Source: Nosema muscidifuracis
Lineage: Eukaryota; Microsporidia; Nosematidae
Reading direction: 5' to 3'
Length of the DNA stretch: 64,000 nucleotides
Assembly: GCA_028335825.1 (NCBI GenBank)
Contig: JAIOKI010000009.1
Coordinates: 186,001-250,000 of the forward strand
In this document: in pieces, positions 9,542-18,143 of the stretch
Layout: each line of letters starts with the position of its first letter
Position numbering within the stretch: position 1 is the stretch's first letter
Notes under the pieces: model-generated
The model's database searches: none
Told to the model about the DNA's origin: nothing
The model's input: only the letters and a program-made list of their open reading frames with translations
Made by a program: the position numbers and the translations under genes

Positions 9542-9695
9542 ATTTTTTATAAACAAAATTCTTCTCATTTCTATTTTATGCTAAAAAAAATATTATTTTT
9601 TATTTTATTTTTTTTAAACAAAATTCTTCTCATTTCTATTTTATCCTAAAAAAATATTATTTTTTATTTCTATTTTATGCTAAAAAAATATTATT
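9542..9695. repeat. Tandem repeat upstream of the uL13 gene
   Basis: A unit close to TTCTATTTTATGCTAAAAAA followed by TATTATTTTTTATTT recurs about three to four times between the divergent SAC3 and uL13 genes, so it lies in the shared promoter region. Confidence 0.6.
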
Positions 9696-9729
9696 TTTTA
9701 TTTTAAATTTTTTTTTAAAAAATTAACCC

Positions 9730-10323
9730 ATGCAGAAACATATAATAGTAGATGCAAGTGAACATGTAGCAGGAAAATTGGCATCCAAGATAGCCAAACT
9801 TCTTTTAGAAGGTAACAAAGTGACTGTTTTATGTACAGAAAGAGCTATTCTTACTGGACCATTAGACAGATCAATATCCAAATTCAAAAGTTTTATGAAT
9901 AAAAGATGCAGAGTTAATCCAAGAAAAGGACCATTCCATCATATACTTCCAAGTATGAGATATTATAGAATCATTAGAGGAATGATCCCATACAAATTGT
10001 ATAAGGGAAAGGTAGCTATTAAAAATTTAGAAGTTCATGAAGGAATCCCAGCTGAGTTTGAGAATAGTGAAAGAGTCAAATTCCCAGAATGCTTATTAAA
10101 ATATAGTAATAAGCCTGGTAGGAAATTTGCTTTACTTGGTGATTTACTCGTTAAATTTGGATGGAAGCATGCTAAGATTGTTAAAGAATTAACTGATAAT
10201 ATTAAAGAAAGAGAAGAAGCTCATAAATGTGAAATTAAAAACAAGAATGAGAAGGTTAATGAAGTCGTAGAAAGTAAGGCATTCCAGGATGAACTTGAAA
10301 AGAGATTAGTAGCCTTAAAATAA
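9730..10323 (+). CDS. RPL16: 60S ribosomal protein L13a (uL13, yeast L16)
   Basis: 197 residues, full length for the eukaryotic family. It is a structural protein of the large ribosomal subunit. Clear family blocks: [24 protein letters not shown] at the N-terminus, the basic run [27 protein letters not shown], and the basic and acidic C-terminal helix. CCC directly abuts the ATG (ACCCATG). Upstream, 9545-9690 has four imperfect copies of TTTCTATTTTATGCTAAAAA. Its codon use is visibly less extreme in A/T than that of the unknown genes, fitting high expression. Confidence 0.97.
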   Translation: MQKHIIVDASEHVAGKLASKIAKLLLEGNKVTVLCTERAILTGPLDRSISKFKSFMNKRCRVNPRKGPFHHILPSMRYYRIIRGMIPYKLYKGKVAIKNLEVHEGIPAEFENSERVKFPECLLKYSNKPGRKFALLGDLLVKFGWKHAKIVKELTDNIKEREEAHKCEIKNKNEKVNEVVESKAFQDELEKRLVALK

Positions 10324-10379
10324 ATATTTAAGTTTTTTTTAATTTATATCTTCTGAGCGATTATGAGTTTTTAAATGAA

Positions 10380-10970
10380 AGAAAATTATTCTCAGTTAGT
10401 CATTCATCTCACTAGACTTGGTAAGATCTTTGTTTTCAAATCAGTTATACTATTTCTGTAACAACTTTTCAAGGTAGCCTTCATTATTTTCGTTTGACTT
10501 TCCAACTTTAGCTAAATCTAGTGAAAGTTTGTTAAAATACAGTTTAATTTATTACAAACGGAATGATTCTAGACTTATTCTTATATAAATAAGCAAAGTG
10601 GTTAACTAGTAGATCATATTTTTGTTTCTTTTTTGTCTCTATTGTCGTATTATTAAAGTTTGTTATTACAACTTATTTTCTAAGTCTATATATTTTATAG
10701 ATGTTTGGTTTGTTGTATTTTATCTTTAAAAATTCGCGAGTTCGCTCTAATTTCTACATCTTTTGATACGATACACTTTCTGCCAAATGATTTTGTAACT
10801 CTAAAGTTTTTATGTACTGTAATACTTCATTATTCCATCTTATGTAATAATGTGCAATCATTCTATCGCACTGTATAGCCATTTGATCGACTATTTTATT
10901 TTTAAAGAGATCACAATGTTTCTTTTTCTCTAGATGATATATTTCTATTAGTAAGTCTGAGTATCAAGAA
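10380..10970 (-). mobile_element. Relic of the 3' end of a LINE with restriction-like endonuclease
   Basis: No intact frame remains, but minus-strand translation gives protein-like stretches in the order expected for the C-terminus of an RLE-type LINE: CDLFKNKIVDQMAIQCDRM and MIAHYYIRWNNEVLQYI (about 10,760-10,930), then QKYDLLVNHFAYLYKNKSR and IIPFVIN (about 10,545-10,640), then SLDLAKVGKS (about 10,500). The QKYDLLVNHFA block corresponds to HKYDLLANYTA in the better preserved copy near 40.1 kb. Several stops and frame changes separate the pieces. It is 5'-truncated and fills most of the spacer after the uL13 gene. Confidence 0.5.
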
Positions 10971-11164
10971 GTCATTTATATAGTCTTTAGAGATTATATT
11001 TTTTCATATCTCAATTTATAAATGTACTTCTTCTCAATCATTTAATATAAATTCTTTTTCTAACTTATACTTCTTAATAATAAAGATCTTATTATTTATA
11101 AGTTTGTATTATATTCTTAAGATGTTAGCTTTTATATTTTTAATTGTATAAGTTTTATTCAATA

Positions 11165-11405
11165 AATTTTTATTGTTATCAAATGAAAAAGATTGATTGT
11201 TATATTTTGATATATTATTTAACTTCAAGTATTTCAATTTTTATTGTTATCAAATGAAAAAGATTGATTGTTATATTTTGATATATTATTTAACTTCAAG
11301 TATTTTAATTTATATAAACTATAATTTAAAAAGATTGATTGTTATATTTTGATATATTATTTAACTTCAAGTATTTCAATTTATATAAACTATCAATTAA
11401 AAAGA
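11165..11405. repeat. Three-copy tandem repeat before the acyltransferase gene
   Basis: A unit of about 80-95 bases containing AAAAAGATTGATTGTTATAT and TTTGATATATTATTTAACTT is present about three times, the first two nearly identical. It ends about 75 bases before the ATG at 11480. Confidence 0.75.
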
Positions 11406-11479
11406 TTTATTGACTAATTTAAGTAAAATATAAAACTCAATTAATTAAAAAAATTTTATTTTTTTACTACCCATTCCAT

Positions 11480-12334
11480 ATGTCAAAACTTTCTTGTATC
11501 TCCACAATCTTTCTTAAAATCATATGCATGTTTCTTATTACACTAATCCTAACCTTAAGCGTAATATACATACCTATAGGATACATACTAAATATGATAA
11601 ACAGTAGATTATCAGTAAAAATCGCTACTTGTTTTTCGTACATGTTGTGGAGTGTATTCGATCGAATTTTTAACTTGACTTTTGATCTTGAAGGAGATAA
11701 CATATTAAAAGATAATGAATATTATCTTGTAATTTCTAATCATATGGGTGCTTCTGATTTTATGTTACTAAGTAATCTATTTTGTAAAAATAATACAATG
11801 AAAGATCTTAAATATCTTATCAAATCTGAATTAAAATATTTTCCAGTATTTTATCAGATGGTAGATCTTCTTAAATTTATATCAATAGATAGAAATTTTA
11901 AGAAAGATGAGAAAAATATAAGCAAAAGGCTTAATGAACTTATAAATTATGAAATACCTGCTAATGTTGTTATATATCCTGAAGGATCAAGGTTAACAGA
12001 AAAATCTTTAAAAAGTAGTTTAGAGTCTTGTGCTAAAAAAAATTTACCTTCTTTTTCAAATGTTCTCTGTCCTAGATTTGGTGGTTTTGTTTTATTATGT
12101 GAGTTACTAAAGAATTCACATATAAAATATGTAGCTGATATTACTTTTACTCATGTAAATGGTCAAGTTCCTGCTCTTTGGAAGATATTATTTACCAATG
12201 TAACTGGTAAGATTCGGTATGATATTAAAATTCATTCTTTAGATGATATAACTGATCCAAAAAAATGGCTTCTGGATAGCTTTGAACGTAAAGATATGCT
12301 AATAAAAAGATTTAAAGAGGAATTTAATAAATAA
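11480..12334 (+). CDS. Lysophospholipid acyltransferase (PlsC/AGPAT family)
   Basis: 284 residues. The family transfers an acyl group from acyl-CoA to a lysophospholipid, classically making phosphatidic acid from lysophosphatidic acid at the ER. Two hydrophobic segments lie at residues 9-40. The catalytic block is SNHMGASDF (His88, Asp93), followed by SIDRNFKK (the substrate-binding region) and VIYPEGSR (Glu168-Arg171). The spacing and the NHxxxSD form are closest to the LCLAT1/Cst26-like branch, but the exact acceptor lipid cannot be read from sequence. CCC lies seven bases before the ATG. With the glycerol-3-phosphate dehydrogenase downstream it would supply glycerolipid synthesis. Confidence 0.9.
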   Translation: MSKLSCISTIFLKIICMFLITLILTLSVIYIPIGYILNMINSRLSVKIATCFSYMLWSVFDRIFNLTFDLEGDNILKDNEYYLVISNHMGASDFMLLSNLFCKNNTMKDLKYLIKSELKYFPVFYQMVDLLKFISIDRNFKKDEKNISKRLNELINYEIPANVVIYPEGSRLTEKSLKSSLESCAKKNLPSFSNVLCPRFGGFVLLCELLKNSHIKYVADITFTHVNGQVPALWKILFTNVTGKIRYDIKIHSLDDITDPKKWLLDSFERKDMLIKRFKEEFNK

Positions 12335-12609
12335 AATTATTTATTTTTAGATATTAAATTTAGTATTTAACATATTTATTTTTTATATAATTGAATCAGT
12401 TTTTTTATAATTTTTAATTGAGTAAAATATTTTGATTCTCCTATTGAAATAATATTTCAAAATATATACTTTAATATGAGTAGCAATAATTTAGATACCT
12501 ATATAAATCTACTTACATTTTTAGAGCTTAGATCGAAGTTCAATAAAATTTAATAATTTATGATCCAAAAACACAAGTATGATCAACTTTTTTTTCGTTT
12601 AACCCCTTA

Positions 12610-13680
12610 ATGAGAGAACTTAAGAAGGAATCAGATAAAAATAATGTTGAATTAGAAAACAAGAAAAATAAAGTTAAAGAAGATAATAATAGTAAAGGAG
12701 ATAATAAAGTTAAAGAAAATATTAAAAGTAAAGAAAATATTAAAAGTAAAGAAAATATTAAAAATAATGGTAAAGGAGATAATAAAAATATAAAGGAATA
12801 TAAGAAAAATAATGGTAAAGGAGATAATAAAGTTAAAGAAAATATTAAAAATGATGGTAAAATAGATAATAAAGTTAAAGAAGATAATAAAGTTGATAAA
12901 AATAATGGTAAAGAAGAGAATAAAAATATTAAAGAGGAAAATAATAAAAAGAGAGATCTTTGTTGTAATGAAGAAAATAAACTGAAAAAAGATACTTCTA
13001 CTTATAATAAATCTAAAAGAAATAAAAAAAATAACGAAGATGTTAAAAATAATAATTCTAGTACTGTAAAGAAGACTCAAAAAAATAAGTTTTGTAAAGA
13101 AGAAGTATCTGTAAAGAATAATTCTAAAGATAAATACAATCATAAATCAAATATTAACCACTTTATAGGAAATATATTAATTGTAAGTAATTTAGCTTAT
13201 AAAGAAACTGAAGAATCAATTTCAGAATGCTTTAAGAGTTATGGAACTCTTGAAAAGGTACAGATGAGTCATTCGAAGGATGGGAAATTTATTGGAAAAG
13301 CTATTGTAACATTTAAGCATGATGTCAAAATAGACAATGAAATAATTTGGAATCATAAAGTATTACGGATTGAAAGAATGAAAAATAAAATAGTGAATGA
13401 CAAACGTATATTTGTATCACATATCAATAAAAATCTGACAATTCTTCAGATTAGGAATATTTTAAAAGAATTCGGTGTTAAACCTAAAGATATCAGAACA
13501 AGATTTGAAAGTGAAACCAAAAGAAATAACGGATACTGTCATATAACTTATGTTGACTCTGAAAGTGCGAAAAAATTTGAGAAAGAATGGCCTAAGTTCA
13601 AATTTAAGTTGGGGCAAGAAGTATTTTTTGAATATGCACATGAAAAAGTTATCAAATCATCTAAATATAGAAATAAATAA
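12610..13680 (+). CDS. Protein with two RRM domains and a long Lys/Asn-rich lead
   Basis: 356 residues. Residues 1-185 are low complexity with repeated KENIKN/KGDNK units, almost all Lys, Asn, Glu and Asp. RRM1 spans about 187-262 (ILIVSNLAYKETEESI, then KFIGKAIVTFKHD as the RNP1 region). RRM2 spans about 268-345 (RIFVSHINKNLTILQI, then NNGYCHITYVDSE). A charged lead plus two RRMs is the layout of nucleolar proteins such as Nop12/RBM34 or Nsr1/nucleolin, so a role in pre-rRNA processing is a reasonable guess, not a demonstration. CCCC lies three bases before the ATG. The purine-only repeats inside the gene are prone to length change. Confidence 0.8.
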   Translation: MRELKKESDKNNVELENKKNKVKEDNNSKGDNKVKENIKSKENIKSKENIKNNGKGDNKNIKEYKKNNGKGDNKVKENIKNDGKIDNKVKEDNKVDKNNGKEENKNIKEENNKKRDLCCNEENKLKKDTSTYNKSKRNKKNNEDVKNNNSSTVKKTQKNKFCKEEVSVKNNSKDKYNHKSNINHFIGNILIVSNLAYKETEESISECFKSYGTLEKVQMSHSKDGKFIGKAIVTFKHDVKIDNEIIWNHKVLRIERMKNKIVNDKRIFVSHINKNLTILQIRNILKEFGVKPKDIRTRFESETKRNNGYCHITYVDSESAKKFEKEWPKFKFKLGQEVFFEYAHEKVIKSSKYRNK

Positions 13681-13874
13681 TTTAATTTTTTATAATAATA
13701 TATTTTAGTACATTGACAAAAATGAATAAATTTTTATACTAATATATTGATAAAAATGAATAAGTTTTTATAATAATAATATATTTTAATATATTGACAA
13801 AAATGAATAAATTTTTGACTATCAATTTATTTTAGTACATTGACAAAATGAATAAATTTTTATACTAATATTTT
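13681..13874. repeat. Convergent spacer with ATTGACAAAAATGAATAAAT repeats
   Basis: Four imperfect copies of a unit of about 45 bases (TTTTAGTACATTGACAAAAA, then TGAATAAATTTTTATACTAA) fill the whole space between two convergent stop codons. Confidence 0.8.
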
Positions 13875-15152
13875 TTAATTATACAGTAATTCAGATTCTC
13901 CTATATTAGTCCATCCGCCATATTGGGGTCCGATTAGTAATTGTGGTCTAAATGCCGTATTACATCCTTTGAGTATTGAAATTATATTTTGACCTATTTG
14001 ATGAATTACATGTTCAAGGTCGCAAAGTAATTTTCTTGAATTTTGATCCATTATACTTCTTATTAATCCTCTTTCATTTTCAGCTAAATCAACGAAGAAT
14101 TTGCTTAATTTTTGCTCGAAATCATTTATAAGTTTTGTTATATCTTTTAATATATTATTCCTATTGTCGTTTACAATTTTCTGCATTAAGTTTTTTTCAT
14201 TTTGTACTTTCTTTTTGAAAGAACTTGGTAAATTATCAATTAGATCTGCGAAAGTAGCGTTGACAAGCTGAGTAAGAGATGCCAATGGAATTGGTGGAAT
14301 TGGAGCAGCTCGGTTTTCTTTATTTTTGGTCTCTAATGAATTATTAATTATTGGAGGTGGTGGTGGAGGAAGAAGAGATAATGCTATTAATTCCTTTATC
14401 AAATCTTTATTTGCTGTTTTGATATTCATAACAAGATCATCGAATATTTCCCCATTAGTTGATGTTATCAATGCTTCTGTATCTCTCAATATATTTTTAT
14501 TATGTGATATGATTATATCATATATTTTTTTTTCGAATCTCTTCAATTCTTCATATGCAGTAGCTTCTAATGTTTTCCACATAAGCTGTAACCCTCCGAA
14601 TAATTTTGTCTTGACATCTTCTAAATAACATCTTGATAATTTATGTATTTCACATGACCCCTGAACCAGAGCTCTCTGTATTAATTGAATATACAAGTTC
14701 ATGTGTCCTCTATATCTTCTTCTGATGTTATTTCTTTTTTTATGATGAACAGGTCTACATATCGGTTTACATTCTGGAACAGGTCTACAGATTGGTTTAC
14801 ATTCTGGAATAGGTCTACAGATTGGTTTGCACTCTGGAATAGGTCTACAGATCGGTTTGCACTCAGGGATAGGTCTACATATTGGTCTGTATTCTGGAAC
14901 GGGTCTACATATTTCTCTACAGTCTTCATAGTCATCACTTATTTCTATTACTATTACATCTTCATAATCCGAATCAGAAGAACTATATCTTCGATAATCA
15001 CCCTCATCAGAATACCATCCACGGATTCTATTTCTTATTGAGCCTTGATAATTCTGATCACTATATAATGGTCCATTATCATATGTACTTCCGTAAACAA
15101 ATACTCTTTTGATTATTAGATGCATTGATAATATTTGAATAATCGAAATCAT
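13875..15152 (-). CDS. Secreted-type protein with Cys/Pro decapeptide repeats
   Basis: 425 residues. The start MISIIQILSMHLIIKRVFVYG resembles a signal peptide; Met10 is an alternative start. No CCC motif precedes either, unlike most neighbours. Residues about 30-75 are Tyr/Ser/Asp-rich. About residues 80-135 hold five to six copies of a ten-residue unit CRPIPECKPI, followed by a basic patch (HHKKRNNIRRRYRGH). The C-terminal 270 residues are mostly helical, with an internal PPPPPP stretch and two related segments (NILRDTEALITSTNGE and NILKDITKLINDFEQK), suggesting an old internal duplication. Cys/Pro repeats recall polar-tube and spore-wall proteins of microsporidia, but I recognise no specific family. 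Confidence 0.8.
   Translation of the reverse strand: MISIIQILSMHLIIKRVFVYGSTYDNGPLYSDQNYQGSIRNRIRGWYSDEGDYRRYSSSDSDYEDVIVIEISDDYEDCREICRPVPEYRPICRPIPECKPICRPIPECKPICRPIPECKPICRPVPECKPICRPVHHKKRNNIRRRYRGHMNLYIQLIQRALVQGSCEIHKLSRCYLEDVKTKLFGGLQLMWKTLEATAYEELKRFEKKIYDIIISHNKNILRDTEALITSTNGEIFDDLVMNIKTANKDLIKELIALSLLPPPPPPIINNSLETKNKENRAAPIPPIPLASLTQLVNATFADLIDNLPSSFKKKVQNEKNLMQKIVNDNRNNILKDITKLINDFEQKLSKFFVDLAENERGLIRSIMDQNSRKLLCDLEHVIHQIGQNIISILKGCNTAFRPQLLIGPQYGGWTNIGESELLYN
14748..14913 (-). repeat. 30-base in-frame tandem repeat coding CRPIPECKPI units
   Basis: About five and a half copies of a 30-base unit (plus strand GGTCTACAGATTGGTTTACA then TTCTGGAATA) keep the frame and encode the Cys/Pro decapeptide. 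Copies differ mostly at silent or Ile/Val positions, so the peptide has been conserved. Confidence 0.9.
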
Positions 15153-15567
15153 ATTCTAAGTAGAATTATTTTTTTTATACTTTAAAAATTTATGGAACGT
15201 ATTAAAATTTCCTTTTTAGGAAACTATTTGCTTTTTCAAACAAATTTTACATAATATTTATTCTCTGATACTAAAAATTAATTAAATAACGGTTAATTAT
15301 ATTTTTCATAAATTGAATATTAATTGTCTATATTATAGAATAAGATCTAAATCTATTTTTCTATATATCAGAGTAAAAATCTTTTAATAGATTTTTATGA
15401 AATAAATCTAAATATTTTTCAATTATTCAATATATATAATTCTAAATTATTCTATACTTATTAAATAAAAAATCAACTCTATCCTTCTTTTTTCGTAGAT
15501 TTTCAATGTTTAAAAAAAATCAACTTCGATTTAATAAAAAAAACTCATAAATAATTATTAAATAAAT
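15153..15567. other. AT-rich spacer, nothing recognised
   Basis: Upstream region of the leftward repeat protein and downstream of RPF2. It contains AT-rich runs and several short copies of ATAAATCTAAATATTTTT-like sequence, but no coding signal and no CCC motif close to the 15152 start. Confidence 0.5.
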
Positions 15568-16254
15568 TTATTTTCTATACTTTCTTGTCTTAATTTCTCT
15601 CAAATCTTGTTTGTCAATGTGCAATGTACCTATTTGATCATTAAACTCATTTTTACTGACATTCTTAACATTCTTCTCTTTATTGCCCATACTCTTTTTG
15701 TAAGTCTCATCACTACAAAAATATTTATCTTCAATTTCAAGTTCAAAGTACGGACCAACATCTTCAAGATCATCATTTCCAAGAATTCTACAATATTTAA
15801 GTACATATGTTCCATTATAATCTGTAATTACCCACATATATTTGATATTATCTAAGCATATCTTACTGCTCTTCATATTAAATAAATCTACAAACATATT
15901 TTCAATACGTGTATCTTTAATATTCATTAATAAAAGTCCATACTTCATGTTAAGTTCTGCACTTATGACTCCCTTAAAAGATTTTTCATAAGTTTTTATT
16001 TTGAACTTAAGCATGTCTATAATTTCGTTATTAAAAGATCTTCCTAAGATTAAATTTTTACTAGTAATTGTTATAAATAATTTTGATTTGTGAGCTTTCA
16101 ATATTTTCTCTACTATACTGTACTGTTTAAATGGATCTGATAACTTCTCTCTTTGAACTGTTATACAATCAGATCGTATTTTTGTTAAAATATTTTGAAT
16201 TTCTTTATGTTTCTTAGATGTGATGATTGATATCAGATTATTTCTCTTAGACAT
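15568..16254 (-). CDS. RPF2: Ribosome biogenesis factor Rpf2 (Brix family)
   Basis: 228 residues. Rpf2, with Rrs1, brings 5S rRNA, uL5 and uL18 into the pre-60S particle in the nucleolus. The Brix domain is recognisable: LFITITSKNLILGRSFNNEIIDMLKF (about 58-84), the central MFVDLFNMKS region, NIKYMWVITDYNGTYVLKYCRIL, and DVGPYFELEIEDKYFCSDETYKKSM, matching the GP...R...D..K.A stretch of Rpf2. It is shorter than the yeast protein (344) and ends with a Lys-rich tail. CCC lies four bases before the ATG. Confidence 0.85.
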   Translation of the reverse strand: MSKRNNLISIITSKKHKEIQNILTKIRSDCITVQREKLSDPFKQYSIVEKILKAHKSKLFITITSKNLILGRSFNNEIIDMLKFKIKTYEKSFKGVISAELNMKYGLLLMNIKDTRIENMFVDLFNMKSSKICLDNIKYMWVITDYNGTYVLKYCRILGNDDLEDVGPYFELEIEDKYFCSDETYKKSMGNKEKNVKNVSKNEFNDQIGTLHIDKQDLREIKTRKYRK

Positions 16255-16803
16255 TTATGGGTGATAAAAAAGAAAATATTTCAGTTAATAATTCTTATTA
16301 GAATAAAATTAATACTTTACAGTTTTAAATGGAAGATGATGATTAATGATTATAATTTCAAATAATATTTTAATTAATTATTTCAGTTAAAAATTCTTAT
16401 TAGAATAAAATTAATAATTCTAAGAGGAATAAAACATTTGAAATTATAATTAAAAATAATATTCTAATTGATTTTTTCAGTTAAAAATTATAATTTAAAA
16501 TAATATTCTAAGAGGAATAAAATACTTCAAATTATAATTTCAAATAATATTTTAATTGATTATTTCAGTTAATAATTACAATTAAAAATAATATTCTAAT
16601 TGATTATCTTGTATTATTTTTTTAAGAAATTTCAAAAAGATTTATTTTCTAAAAATTCATCCAATTAAAAGAATTTTTTTAATCAAAGTAAAACATAACT
16701 TTCTAAACTTATCTTTATTAATAAGATAAATAAAAATATTTTTATTTGATTTTGTTTATTAAATATTTATTTTCAATTCTGCATAAATTTTATCCCTTCA
16801 ATA
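16255..16803. repeat. Divergent spacer with TTTCAGTTAAAAATTC repeats
   Basis: From about 16,275 to 16,610 the motifs TTTCAGTTAATAATTC, AGAATAAAATTAATA and AAATAATATTTTAATTGATT recur in varying order. It lies between divergent RPF2 and CDC20 and so overlaps both promoter regions. Confidence 0.6.
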
Positions 16804-17880
16804 ATGACCGATTATTCAAACATAGAAGATTTATTCAACACAATTCCAATCTCAAAATTATCTACTGAATCTATAATAGGAATAAAAAATAAATTACTAG
16901 GTACATCCTCCTTAAATATAGAACCAAGGTATGATAGAGTTCTTAATAGATATATTGATACAAAACCTTTTAAAATACTTGATGCACCTGGAATGGTAGA
17001 TGATTATTATTTAAATCTTCTTGATTGGAGTTCCAGTGATTTAATAAGTATTGGATTGTCTAATGCTGTTTATTCATTTAATTATCAAAAAGGTACTGTT
17101 TCTGAAATATTTGAATCAAATGAGTTAGTAACAAGTTTGAAATCTAATAATAATATTCTGAGTATCGGATTAAATGATGGTAAAATTGTATATTACGATA
17201 TGGAAATGGATAAAGTAAGCATGTATAGAAGATTTCATGATACAAGAATAGGATCACAGAGTTGGAACCAGAATATTCTTTGTACAGGTGATAAGTCAGG
17301 GAAAATAGTTGTACAAGATATTCGTACAAATGAACATGAAGTTATGTTGGGTCATACACAAGAAATATGTGGACTTGAGTGGAGTACTGATCATAAATAT
17401 CTTGCTAGTGGGAGTAATGATAATGATATACGTATTTGGTATAATAATCATACATTTAAAATATTAAAAGATCATAAATCAGCAATAAAGGCCTTAGCTT
17501 GGTGTCCTTGGAAATCTGGAGTACTTGCATCAGGAGGAGGTACTAAAGATAAATGCATAAAATTTTGGGATATTTATGAAGGAAAAAAGATAAATGAAAC
17601 ACAAGTAAATTCCCAAGTATGTACACTTAAATATATAAATAAGTATAAAGAACTTATTAGTACACATGGATATGTAGAAAATAATATTATTTTATGGAAA
17701 GCTAGTACGATGAAAGAAGTTATATCATTTGGTAAGCATGATAATAGAGTCTTACATAGTGCATTAAGCCCTGATAATACAATATTGGCTAGTGTAGGTG
17801 GAGATGAGAATTTAAAGTTTTGGAAGATAAGTGATAAAAGTAAAAAAACAGTGAAAAGAGCAAGTTTAGGAGTGAGATAA
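16804..17880 (+). CDS. APC/C activator of the Cdc20/Cdh1 family
   Basis: 358 residues. These WD40 proteins bring substrates to the anaphase-promoting complex. The entry into the propeller is diagnostic: KPFKILDAPGMVDDYYLNLLDWSSSD (about residues 57-82). The blades follow (LGHTQEICGLEWS, SGSNDNDIRIW, ALAWCPWKSGVLASGGGTKDKCIKFWD, the most conserved stretch of the family). The protein ends KRASLGVR, so a terminal Val-Arg stands where Cdh1/Cdc20 usually have Ile-Arg. The N-terminal extension is only about 55 residues, and I do not see a textbook C-box; the YDRVLNRYID region is the nearest candidate. Cdc20 and Cdh1 cannot be separated. CCC lies seven bases before the ATG. Confidence 0.93.
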   Translation: MTDYSNIEDLFNTIPISKLSTESIIGIKNKLLGTSSLNIEPRYDRVLNRYIDTKPFKILDAPGMVDDYYLNLLDWSSSDLISIGLSNAVYSFNYQKGTVSEIFESNELVTSLKSNNNILSIGLNDGKIVYYDMEMDKVSMYRRFHDTRIGSQSWNQNILCTGDKSGKIVVQDIRTNEHEVMLGHTQEICGLEWSTDHKYLASGSNDNDIRIWYNNHTFKILKDHKSAIKALAWCPWKSGVLASGGGTKDKCIKFWDIYEGKKINETQVNSQVCTLKYINKYKELISTHGYVENNIILWKASTMKEVISFGKHDNRVLHSALSPDNTILASVGGDENLKFWKISDKSKKTVKRASLGVR

Positions 17881-18137
17881 ATAAATATTTAATAAATGTA
17901 AAGGGATGAATTATACTTGAGGCAAGTATCTGTTTATGCAAGAAGTAATTTAATATATTTTTTTTCTAAAATCAAGTCATTCGATTTTTCTGGTATGTGT
18001 CGTTAAAAAATGAATATTGAAGTTTTAATAATACTTTTTTATAAACAATGACGTCATTAATTATAACACAGTTAAACGTAAAGATTGTAAAAAAGGTTCA
18101 CTCCTTTTTTCGCGATTTTTCATATCCCTTTATTTTA

Positions 18138-18141
18138 CCCC
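18138..18141 (+). promoter_or_regulatory. CCCC motif that decides the start at 18144
   Basis: TTTTACCCCTC is directly before the ATG at 18144. The longer in-frame reading from 18048 has no such motif and would bury this one. Confidence 0.55.
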
Positions 18142-18143
18142 TC

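Noticed and set aside
12652-13143. 163-residue minus-strand frame full of Ile and Phe
   Set aside because: Antisense of the Lys/Asn repeat of the RRM protein; pure composition artefact.
14326-15112. Several frames on both strands over the Cys/Pro-repeat gene
   Set aside because: The 30-base repeat is open in more than one frame; only the 13875-15152 frame extends into ordered sequence at both sides.
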